From contig QMWW01000069.1 in NCBI GenBank assembly GCA_003661825.1, positions 1 to 6,126 of the forward strand: 6,126 nucleotides of DNA, given 5' to 3'. The notes under the pieces are model-generated. The model worked only from the letters and a program-made list of their open reading frames with translations, made no database searches and was not told the origin of the DNA. This document shows, piece after piece, positions 1 to 5,770 of the stretch (positions are counted from its first letter, which is position 1; every line of letters starts with the position of its first letter). Source of the stretch: Thermoprotei archaeon (GTDB lineage: Archaea > Thermoproteota > Thermoprotei_A > Sulfolobales > Desulfurococcaceae). Made by a program: the position numbers and the translations under genes.

Positions 1-597
1 ATACCACGGGATGCTCTATTAGAGTACGAGGTGGATAGAGAAGAAATCGTTGGTTTAGACATGGAGGATCTAGCAAAGATTCTGAGAAGAGCCGTGAAAG
101 GCGATGAACTAGAGCTGAAAACGTTAGAAGCTGGGAGGTTAGCTATATCGTTTATTGGTAGGGGTACGAGGACCTTCATAATACCAAGCCTTGAGACTAT
201 GGCTGAAGAGTTACCAGAGCTTAGTATAGAGTTTACAGTTAGAGCTAAAATGTCGCCTGCTGTATTCAAGGATTTGATCAAAGAGCTTGAACCCATAGGG
301 GATGCCATAGAGTTCAATGCTATTAAGGATGAACAAAAAATCATAGCAAGGTCTTCAAGCGATGTCGCGGAGGTAGAAATAGAATCATCTATAGAAAATG
401 GAGCTCTTCTAGAGTTTGAAGCCAAAGAAGACGCTAAAGCCGTATATACCGTAGACTATTTGTCAGACATAGCATCTGCTGTACAGGCCGCAGAAGAAGT
501 GGTATTTGAATACGGAACAGGTATTCCCTGTAAGATCGAGTATATACTACCTTATGGAGGTAAGCTAGCGTTCTATGTCGCGCCAAGAGTTGAGTAA
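1..597 (+). CDS. pcn: PCNA sliding clamp, 5'-truncated by the window edge
   Basis: DNA polymerase sliding clamp. It forms a ring around DNA and tethers polymerase, ligase, FEN1 and other PIP-box proteins. The frame is open from base 1, and the first visible residues (IPRDALLEYEV) match the conserved clamp segment that normally lies about 50 residues into the protein, so the true start is upstream of the window. The GTG at 31 is internal, not the start. The visible 198 residues cover the end of domain 1 (MEDLAKILRRA helix), the interdomain connecting region, domain 2, and domain 3 ending in the typical C-terminus YVAPRVE. Crenarchaea often carry two or three PCNA paralogues forming heterotrimers, and I cannot tell which one this is. 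It is the first visible gene of a pcn-priS-GINS operon, and its last 23 bp overlap priS. Family assignment is firm from overall pattern and context. Confidence 0.93.
   Translation: MPRDALLEYEVDREEIVGLDMEDLAKILRRAVKGDELELKTLEAGRLAISFIGRGTRTFIIPSLETMAEELPELSIEFTVRAKMSPAVFKDLIKELEPIGDAIEFNAIKDEQKIIARSSSDVAEVEIESSIENGALLEFEAKEDAKAVYTVDYLSDIASAVQAAEEVVFEYGTGIPCKIEYILPYGGKLAFYVAPRVE
556..561 (+). promoter_or_regulatory. Shine-Dalgarno-like GGAGGT for priS
   Basis: GGAGGT lies inside the end of pcn, 13 bases before the ATG at 575. The spacing is longer than usual, but this is the only strong anti-SD match nearby. It favours the ATG at 575 over the in-frame TTG at 590, where it would be 28 bases away. 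Confidence 0.45.
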
Positions 598-1708
598 CTT
601 TAAGTTCCTTAAGAGCACTATAAGAGAGTATTATTCCAAGAGAAAACTCGAAGAACCTCCCTATCTCCATAAGCGTGAAATAGCTCTTCAATCCCTAGAG
701 GACGGCGTATATATTAGACACTTAAGCTTTCCATCGATGACCAAGCTCTACGAGTTTATTCTTAGCAAGAAAACTCCTCTTCATCTTTACTATTCATCAG
801 CATATTATGAAAATCCTGCGAACGATAGAATGGAGTTAAAGGGGTGGTTAGGCTCAGACCTGCTCTTTGATATAGATTCAGATAAGTATAGTGGGTGCAA
901 TGATGTCATAAGCATATGCATTACAGATAATTACGTTGTAGAAGGAGATATAGGGCAATGCCCTTCAGGCGATAAACCAGTAAAATACCCAGTAGTAAAA
1001 GCTAAATGCATTGAATATGCCTATAGCGATGCGGTAAAGCTCTACTATATTCTTCGAGACGAACTAGGGCTGAGAGACATAAAAATATACTTTTCAGGTA
1101 ATAGAGGATTTCACGTTAAAGTATCGGATGATACAATACTTGATCTATCGAGTGATGAGAGAAGAGAGATAACTTCATATGTGCTCTTAGAGAGTATTAG
1201 TTCTGAGAGGCTTTTCCCACCGCTAGGCTCTAAGAAAAAGTATGCATTAGTAGCTATTAACGGCGAAATAGGGATAAGAGCGCGCATAGCCAAACTAGCA
1301 AAGGAGGCTAAGTTAGGCTACGGTACTATAGCTGAATATGTTAAGATCCCATATGAAGAGCTTAGAGTTTTGATCGAAGAGGCTAGGGTGAGAATAGATC
1401 CCGTAGTAACTATGGATCCTTCTAGACTCTCTAGATTTAGCTTCTCTTTAAATTGTAAATCCGGTCTATTGGTTAAGCCCGTAAATATCGATGATCTGTA
1501 TGAATTCTCCTTTACAGATTATACCCCATGGGAGGGGCAAATAATAGTTAGGGGGCTGATCGACGCTTCTCTCCCGGTACTGGACAGCAAGGTAATATTG
1601 AAGAGAAGCGAGTCTATTTCTCTTGAAGCCCATATAGCATACTACTTAATTCTTAAGAACCTCGTAAAAGTTATTAGTACTAGAGACTTTGGTGTTAGAA
1701 ATGTATGA
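575..1708 (+). CDS. priS: DNA primase catalytic (small) subunit PriS
   Basis: Catalytic subunit of the archaeal/eukaryotic-type primase, which makes primers for DNA replication together with PriL; priL is not in this window. The 377 residues fit the family length. Visible motifs: the metal-binding DIDSD (residues 99-103, catalytic D99 and D101), the nucleotide-binding SGNRGFH (174-180; S174, R177, H180), and the third metal Asp D275 in RIDPVVTMD. The following RLSRFSFSLNCKSG corresponds to the usual RL-R-P-SLHGKTG segment, giving R287 and K295, but with Asn293 where the family normally has His. The zinc-knuckle region holds Cys108, Cys115, Cys129 and Cys145 in non-standard spacing, without the usual CPxC pair. 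ATG 575 is chosen for the upstream GGAGGT; TTG 590 is an alternative that would remove five residues outside the conserved core. The gene overlaps pcn by 23 bp and the GINS gene by 8 bp, so it is almost certainly co-transcribed and translationally coupled. Confidence 0.95.
   Translation: MSRQELSNFKFLKSTIREYYSKRKLEEPPYLHKREIALQSLEDGVYIRHLSFPSMTKLYEFILSKKTPLHLYYSSAYYENPANDRMELKGWLGSDLLFDIDSDKYSGCNDVISICITDNYVVEGDIGQCPSGDKPVKYPVVKAKCIEYAYSDAVKLYYILRDELGLRDIKIYFSGNRGFHVKVSDDTILDLSSDERREITSYVLLESISSERLFPPLGSKKKYALVAINGEIGIRARIAKLAKEAKLGYGTIAEYVKIPYEELRVLIEEARVRIDPVVTMDPSRLSRFSFSLNCKSGLLVKPVNIDDLYEFSFTDYTPWEGQIIVRGLIDASLPVLDSKVILKRSESISLEAHIAYYLILKNLVKVISTRDFGVRNV
1691..1694 (+). promoter_or_regulatory. 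GGTG ribosome binding site of the GINS gene
   Basis: GGTG sits six bases before ATG 1701, within the end of priS. This spacing selects ATG 1701 over the in-frame TTG 1689 and GTG 1692, which would lie on or before the site itself. Confidence 0.45.
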
Positions 1709-2204
1709 TATATTCCTAAGAATGGTGAGAGAAGAGCTAGAATCCGCAAGGATCACCACTATACCTTCATCGAAGATTAGTGATTACAAGTCATACATAA
1801 AAAACCTGTTCTCGCAAATACCAGTACTCGATGAGAGTTCGCGAAAATATCTGGGCTTAGTCTTTACTAATGTAATAACTGATCTAGATACTTTCGTTAG
1901 GATCAGACTAGTTAAAGCGATCCTAGGATCAGAGCTGCCCAGAGAAACAGCTGATAAGATCCTACTAGAGATCGTTCCGAAAATAGTGGATCTAGCTAAG
2001 AAGATATATTCAGGGTTTTTTGTTGAGTACGAGGGTAAGCCAATAGTAATATTTAAACACAATTGCTATCATCGTGGCAGAGAATACGTATCAGGAGACA
2101 TTACAATTGTTGATCAAGGCGATGCAATGACTTTGTATCTAAGCGGATGCATAGACTTTATCCCTCAGCCCTATCTAAAAGAATTCCTTACTAGAGAGCA
2201 GTAA
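1701..2204 (+). CDS. GINS complex subunit, Gins15/Gins51 type
   Basis: Predicted subunit of archaeal GINS, the factor that binds MCM and GAN/Cdc45 in the replicative helicase. The protein is 167 residues from ATG 1701. Residues 1 to about 105 are helical and charged (MYDIFLRMVREELES, then a helix around RIRLVKAILGSELPRETADKIL), matching the GINS A domain. Residues about 110-165 form a short beta-rich segment with a GREYVSGDITIVDQGDA core, matching the small C-terminal B domain. The A-then-B order is that of the 15/51 class rather than the 23 class. Sequence similarity alone is weak, as is usual for GINS. The position directly after pcn and priS, with an 8-bp overlap, carries much of the call. 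TTG 1689 and GTG 1692 are in-frame alternative starts adding up to four residues. The 3' end overlaps the convergent gene at 2191-2574 by 14 bp. Confidence 0.78.
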   Translation: MYDIFLRMVREELESARITTIPSSKISDYKSYIKNLFSQIPVLDESSRKYLGLVFTNVITDLDTFVRIRLVKAILGSELPRETADKILLEIVPKIVDLAKKIYSGFFVEYEGKPIVIFKHNCYHRGREYVSGDITIVDQGDAMTLYLSGCIDFIPQPYLKEFLTREQ

Positions 2205-2574
2205 ATAAAGATAGTAGGAAGTATGCTAATACTGTAATCGATACTACAGAAGCTATTACAGCTAGATAGAGATCCCTGGTCTTCTTATCACGTAATTCTC
2301 TGAATGAGCGTGGTTTTAGCATGGGCTCAAAATGGGGTACTAAGTATGCTGTTAGCCCTGTTGCTAAGATCAGAGTCGTTGATAGAATAGAATTGCCTAG
2401 CTCCGATAATTCCATAGTAGCTGGGTTCTCCACATAGTTTACGAGCGTTGTAGGCCAGTTTGGTATTATAAGCAAGACTATGAGAAAACATACCGCTATA
2501 GCTACATTGGCAGCTTTCTCGGTTATGTATTCATACTCCATTAGATAGCCTAGAAGTTCTCTCTTAGTTTTCAC
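2191..2574 (-). CDS. Small 3-helix membrane protein of unknown function
   Basis: A 127-residue protein I do not recognise. It has three clear hydrophobic segments at about residues 22-40, 62-81 and 103-124. The N-terminus is basic (KTKRE), the loop at 41-60 is acidic, and the loop at 82-102 is strongly basic (K87, R89, R92, R95, K97, K98, R100). By the positive-inside rule this suggests N-in, C-out topology with a cytoplasmic basic loop. No catalytic motif, Cys pair or signal cleavage site is evident. The GTG start at 2574 is supported by a GGTGA site nine bases upstream on this strand. The gene fills an otherwise empty stretch and is divergent from the STT3-like gene. It converges on the GINS gene with a 14-bp overlap. 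It is too long and has too many helices for Sec61-beta. Membrane location is well supported; function is unknown. Confidence 0.7.
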   Translation of the reverse strand: MKTKRELLGYLMEYEYITEKAANVAIAVCFLIVLLIIPNWPTTLVNYVENPATMELSELGNSILSTTLILATGLTAYLVPHFEPMLKPRSFRELRDKKTRDLYLAVIASVVSITVLAYFLLSLFTAL

Positions 2575-2583
2575 GGCTAATTT

Positions 2584-2588
2584 TCACC
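2584..2588 (-). promoter_or_regulatory. GGTGA ribosome binding site of the 3-TM protein
   Basis: TCACC on the plus strand reads GGTGA on the minus strand and lies nine bases before the GTG start at 2574. It decides the start and supports this reading frame as a real gene. Confidence 0.6.
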
Positions 2589-2621
2589 ACTAACCTCTAA
2601 GTAAGTATCAAGACCTAGGGC

Positions 2622-2658
2622 TAGTTTTTTATTGTTTCTATCATCATTAAAACATAAA
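2622..2658. promoter_or_regulatory. AT-rich core of a divergent promoter region
   Basis: The 123-bp space between the divergent 3-TM and STT3-like genes contains an AT-rich core, with TTTTTTATT at 2625-2633 and TTAAAACATAAA at 2647-2658. Either could be a TATA-like element. The first would place transcription starts about 25 bases away, near 2600 on the minus strand or near 2658 on the plus strand, each suitably ahead of the ribosome binding site. No convincing BRE element was seen, so the exact boxes are inference. Confidence 0.35.
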
Positions 2659-2683
2659 CCTGGGCTATCTGCAGCAATTAGAT

Positions 2684-2689
2684 GGTGAT
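2684..2689 (+). promoter_or_regulatory. GGTGAT ribosome binding site of the STT3-like gene
   Basis: GGTGATCT is a strong match to the complement of the archaeal 16S rRNA 3' end. It lies eight bases before GTG 2698 and 20 before ATG 2710, so it selects the GTG. An in-frame TGA at 2686-2688 rules out any earlier start. Confidence 0.65.
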
Positions 2690-2697
2690 CTGGGTCA

Positions 2698-4731
2698 GTG
2701 GTTAGTGATATGAAGTACCGGGAAAAACCTGTTTTGCTGATTTCATTAGTACTGATAGCACTAGCTCTTTCTATATATTTGTGTCTGTCTTATGTACTCG
2801 TTGAAGGAAAGGAAATACCAGATGACAGTGTAACATGGCTTCATGTACACTTGGTTAATCACTTTAGACGAGGTCTAGAGCTAACCGATTACTCGTTTAG
2901 TTATCCAAATGGTACTAGTACCCTTATACTGCCGGTGCTCTTGGACATACTTGTAGCATTGTCTGGCGTTAAACCCGGCTACATAACGCTCTTGTTAGGT
3001 GTTACGTACATTGTAGCGGTATTTATAGTCTCGCTTAAAATAGCAAAAAATCCGCTGGTTGCAGCTGCTTCATCTATACTCTTTGCAACTACCCCGAGCT
3101 TTATCTACTGGTTTAAGTACAATAACTACGGAGCATACACCTTGCAGCCTCTCCTACTACTAGTATTACTACTTTTTAGTCAAGGTTTCGCTACCCGTAA
3201 ATATCGGCTATTGATGCTGGGAATTTGTTTATCAGCCTTTCTATGGCTATCTTGGTCGGAAGGATGGCTTTTAGCCCTCGTCTACTCACTATATATTGTG
3301 GTGTTAACTTATAGGGGAGTGGCGGATAAATGGAGTTTAGCAGTTGGAGTCTCTCTCTTAGCACTCTCTCTTTCTCTAGAGTTATTGGTTGGAATGAGAT
3401 ATGTAACGGTTTATCATGTTTTCTCCTGTTCGGCATTAGCAGTAGCATTACTGGTAAACTGGCTTACATGCTGGGTACTCAGAGATATTAGCGGTCATAG
3501 TGCTGTAAGCGCTAAGTTAGTAGGGCTAGTATTCCCATATGCTGTTGCCTTATGTATAGCAGGCATCGCTTCTTATCTATCCTTAATGCCGAATAGCATC
3601 AGATTTATTGGTACTACAAAGACTTATAGCCCGGTGTTTGACTATGGGATTATAGGGCTATTTTCTCTTCTAGCGGTTATAACTGTTGTAAGAAGTAAGA
3701 TCTTATACGGTGTCCCAGTTCGTGTACTAGAATTTATGCTCATATCCCTGTTCGCTATATGTATAATATTGGCGTACGGGCTCCCTTCTCTCTCGGTAAT
3801 AGCGGTAGCAGCAGTTACGCCTTTTATAGCGCTTGGTCTACTGAGTATTTCCTCTTCTCTTTACAAGCTTAGTAGGGGGAGAACAAAGTACTTCTACACA
3901 GTAGTTGCTTTATGGATATTGATCGGCAGTATCGCTTCGAATACTTTACTGTCATTTTCCATATCTACGACTCCGTCTTCAATATACTACGCTGATGTTC
4001 CGCGCAAAATAGCTAAAGAAGTTAATAGAAGCTCGATCCTAGAGGCCCTAGAAAGCATTAAAGGACATGTGGGAAATGCTCTATTCATCTCGTACTGGGG
4101 CTATAGCAAGTGGATTGTTGGTTACTTAAATGGACAGGTGTACACGCTTGCAGATACAGCAGGACCCCCTGGTAATCAGCGCTTAGTGTCACAAATACTT
4201 ATGAGCGATGAAGAAGTTGCTTATAGCTTGATCAAGAAGCTTGTTAGAGACAGTAATCTCAGCGTATACATAATGGTTTCCGAGGTGATAAGCATCGATT
4301 TAAAGGCGGGAGCGAATTCTAAGACCGTCAATCTAGGTGCTGCTACAGCGTTTGAAGAAGCTATGGGAAGACCTGTACTCTCTTTCAGAGTATTCGGCGA
4401 TGTATCCAGAACTTTAACATATGCGGAAATAAGCGGGTATAGTATCTCAGACTACATCGATATAAGCTATGCTAGATATCACCACGAGATCCCATTGAGC
4501 TGGTCGTCGCGCATGTTAAAAACCCTGCTGGTCAAGTTAATTGTGAATGGTCTAAACGAGATGGGATATACTGTTATCAACGCTGTCTATTCGCGTAGGC
4601 CTATTGAAGTGGAGAAGCCAGTGCACTTTGAGCTGGTTAGCTCAACAACTGTACCGATGTATAAAGTGGAGAGTGCAGTATATAAGTACCAGGTTTACTC
4701 ATATACAGCTATTTATAAGGTTAAGCCGTAA
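2698..4731 (+). CDS. STT3/AglB-like membrane protein with degraded catalytic motifs
   Basis: A 677-residue polytopic membrane protein resembling archaeal oligosaccharyltransferases, which transfer lipid-linked glycans to Asn in N-X-S/T sequons on the outer face. About 13 hydrophobic segments span residues 12-420, followed by a soluble C-terminal domain of about 250 residues, as in STT3. Similarities: an acidic first external loop (PDDSVTWLH, D42/D43), YPNGT at 69-73, WLSWSEGW (183-190), and SYWGYSKWIVGYLNG followed by LADTAG at 465-489, which lines up with the family pattern SWWDYGYWI...GNR...ADNAT. Oddities: WWDYG is replaced by YWGYS, losing the Asp. There is no Asp or Glu at all between residues 84 and 187, so the second acidic (DxD-type) motif is absent. 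No Glu is found around residues 300-316, where the TIxE-type motif would be expected. It may therefore be a non-canonical or inactive paralogue, or another GT-C enzyme. The GTG start is fixed by GGTGAT and an upstream in-frame stop. The stop is 38 bp before the aIF2-alpha gene, so co-transcription is possible. Confidence 0.75.
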   Translation: MVSDMKYREKPVLLISLVLIALALSIYLCLSYVLVEGKEIPDDSVTWLHVHLVNHFRRGLELTDYSFSYPNGTSTLILPVLLDILVALSGVKPGYITLLLGVTYIVAVFIVSLKIAKNPLVAAASSILFATTPSFIYWFKYNNYGAYTLQPLLLLVLLLFSQGFATRKYRLLMLGICLSAFLWLSWSEGWLLALVYSLYIVVLTYRGVADKWSLAVGVSLLALSLSLELLVGMRYVTVYHVFSCSALAVALLVNWLTCWVLRDISGHSAVSAKLVGLVFPYAVALCIAGIASYLSLMPNSIRFIGTTKTYSPVFDYGIIGLFSLLAVITVVRSKILYGVPVRVLEFMLISLFAICIILAYGLPSLSVIAVAAVTPFIALGLLSISSSLYKLSRGRTKYFYTVVALWILIGSIASNTLLSFSISTTPSSIYYADVPRKIAKEVNRSSILEALESIKGHVGNALFISYWGYSKWIVGYLNGQVYTLADTAGPPGNQRLVSQILMSDEEVAYSLIKKLVRDSNLSVYIMVSEVISIDLKAGANSKTVNLGAATAFEEAMGRPVLSFRVFGDVSRTLTYAEISGYSISDYIDISYARYHHEIPLSWSSRMLKTLLVKLIVNGLNEMGYTVINAVYSRRPIEVEKPVHFELVSSTTVPMYKVESAVYKYQVYSYTAIYKVKP

Positions 4732-4752
4732 TTGTAGTATTGAGTTGGTAGA

Positions 4753-4760
4753 GGGGGGTG
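4753..4760 (+). promoter_or_regulatory. G-rich ribosome binding site of aIF2-alpha
   Basis: GGGGGGTG ends nine bases before ATG 4770, in the 38-bp gap after the STT3-like gene. The nearer GAGGT at 4763-4767 is only two bases from the ATG, too close to act as its binding site. No promoter element is obvious in this short gap, so any promoter for aIF2-alpha would lie inside the upstream gene, or the genes are co-transcribed. Confidence 0.5.
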
Positions 4761-4769
4761 TAGAGGTAC

Positions 4770-5570
4770 ATGCCTTTATCACGTAGAGAGTTGCCAAACG
4801 TGGGTGAATATGTAGTAGCTACGGTAAAGGAGGTCTTTGATTATGGAGCATACGTTACACTAGACGAATTCAATGGTCTTAGAGCGTATCTACCATGGAG
4901 CGAAGTAGCTTCTCGATGGGTTCGTAACATACGCGACGTTATACGGGAGAATCAGAAGATCGTTGTCAAGGTAATCAGAGTTAATAGAAAGAGAAAAACA
5001 GTTGATGTATCCCTCAAAAAAGTCCCTGATAATGAGAGAAGAAGGAAAATGCTCTGGTGGAAAAGGTACCTTAAAGCCTCGAATATAGTAGAGCTCATAG
5101 CTAGCAAAATAGGGAAGAGCGTGGAGGAAGCGTATCGTGAGGTGATATGGAGGCTAGAGGACTACTATGGAGATCCTTTACTGGGGCTTGAAGAGGCAGT
5201 GGTGAGAGGCGAAGAAGCTTTAGCTGAGGCTAGTGTTCCAAAGGAGTGGATTAATATATTGGTTGAGGAGGCACGGCGACACATTAGAGTAAAGACCGTT
5301 AGGGTAAGGTTTCTGCTGTTTCTCAGAAGCCAAGCTGGTGATGGTGTTGATAGGATTAAAAAGGTTCTATCAGTTATCGAAAAAACTATTGGTAAGCACG
5401 ATAAGGTTAGAGGTAGGGTGTATCTTCTTGGCTCTCCACGGTACATTGTTGAGGTGGAATCCCATGAATACAGAGATGCGGAGAGGGCTATTAAAAGTGC
5501 AATAGAAGCTGCGGGTAAGCTGTCAAGCGAGCTAGGCGTAGAGTTTAGATATGAGCGTGTAGAGGCTTGA
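4770..5570 (+). CDS. Translation initiation factor aIF2, alpha subunit
   Basis: Alpha subunit of the heterotrimeric factor that carries Met-tRNAi to the small ribosomal subunit. Its 266 residues match the family length. Residues about 8-85 form the S1-type OB fold (PNVGEYVVATVKEVFDYGAYV, then WVRNIRDVI and DVSLKKV). Residues 90-175 form the helical middle domain. Residues about 178-262 form the alpha/beta C-terminal domain (KTVRVRFLLF, GRVYLLGSPRYIVEVES) that contacts the gamma subunit. At the place of the regulatory Ser51 of eukaryotic eIF2-alpha the aligned residue is Ala47, followed by Ser48. This alignment was made by eye over SEVASRWVRNI. ATG 4770 has a G-rich binding site at suitable distance. 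The stop overlaps the nop10 start by 4 bp, the standard archaeal aIF2-alpha/nop10 pairing. Confidence 0.96.
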   Translation: MPLSRRELPNVGEYVVATVKEVFDYGAYVTLDEFNGLRAYLPWSEVASRWVRNIRDVIRENQKIVVKVIRVNRKRKTVDVSLKKVPDNERRRKMLWWKRYLKASNIVELIASKIGKSVEEAYREVIWRLEDYYGDPLLGLEEAVVRGEEALAEASVPKEWINILVEEARRHIRVKTVRVRFLLFLRSQAGDGVDRIKKVLSVIEKTIGKHDKVRGRVYLLGSPRYIVEVESHEYRDAERAIKSAIEAAGKLSSELGVEFRYERVEA

Positions 5571-5770
5571 AGTGGCTTCTTCGTAGATGCGTGCGATGCG
5601 GTAAATACACGCTATCACGAAGTAAATGTCCATATTGCGGTGGAGAGCTTCAAGTTCCCCATCCTCCACGCTTTAGCCTTGAAGACAAATATGTTGCTCT
5701 CCGGATTAGGATGAAGCTAGAATCCAAGCAGCTAGACTTAGATAAGAAGCCTTTCTATGTTATTGATTAA
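5567..5770 (+). CDS. H/ACA RNP protein Nop10
   Basis: Small zinc-ribbon protein of the H/ACA ribonucleoprotein. It acts with Cbf5, Gar1 and L7Ae in RNA-guided pseudouridylation of rRNA. The 67 residues show the Cys pairs C8-x2-C11 and C21-x2-C24 and the hallmark HPPRFSLEDKY (32-42), followed by the basic helix. The start is TTG at 5567. It gives the expected N-terminus MKWLLRRC, and the next in-frame start (GTG 5591) would remove the first Cys. TTG overlaps the aIF2-alpha stop as TTGA, suggesting coupled translation. The usual archaeal protein ends near residue 55-60; here the tail runs about ten residues further (LDLDKKPFYVID). Its TAA overlaps the TAA of the convergent transporter gene within four bases (TTAA). 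Confidence 0.95.
   Translation: MKWLLRRCVRCGKYTLSRSKCPYCGGELQVPHPPRFSLEDKYVALRIRMKLESKQLDLDKKPFYVID

Noticed and set aside
434..691. Minus-strand open frame of 85 codons
   Set aside because: Lies antisense to the end of pcn and the start of priS, both well supported; the protein has no recognisable features.
1152..1206. Possible C/D-box small RNA (GTGATGA and CTGA about 50 bases apart)
   Set aside because: No internal D' and C' boxes and no pairing terminal stem seen; it lies in priS coding sequence, so a chance match is likely.
1111..1293. Minus-strand open frame of 60 codons
   Set aside because: Antisense to the conserved core of priS, with no ribosome binding or family evidence.
1919..1930. 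12-bp perfect palindrome GATCCTAGGATC
   Set aside because: Inside GINS coding sequence; about one such palindrome is expected by chance in a window of this size.
1784..2062. Minus-strand open frame of 92 codons
   Set aside because: Antisense shadow of the GINS gene; the composition looks like a reverse reading of its codons.
2625..2630. Run of six T as a transcription terminator for the replication operon
   Set aside because: About 420 bases past the GINS stop and between two divergent starts, so a promoter role fits better than a terminator.
3191..3448. Minus-strand open frame of 85 codons
   Set aside because: Antisense to membrane-helix coding in the STT3-like gene, with no independent support.
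4604..4786. Plus-strand open frame spanning the STT3-like 3' end and the gap before aIF2-alpha
   Set aside because: Out of frame with both genes, overlaps both, and shows no domain; it does not resemble L44e or S27e (no zinc-ribbon Cys pattern).
5165..5446. Minus-strand open frame of 93 codons
   Set aside because: Antisense to aIF2-alpha; Ser/Leu-rich shadow.
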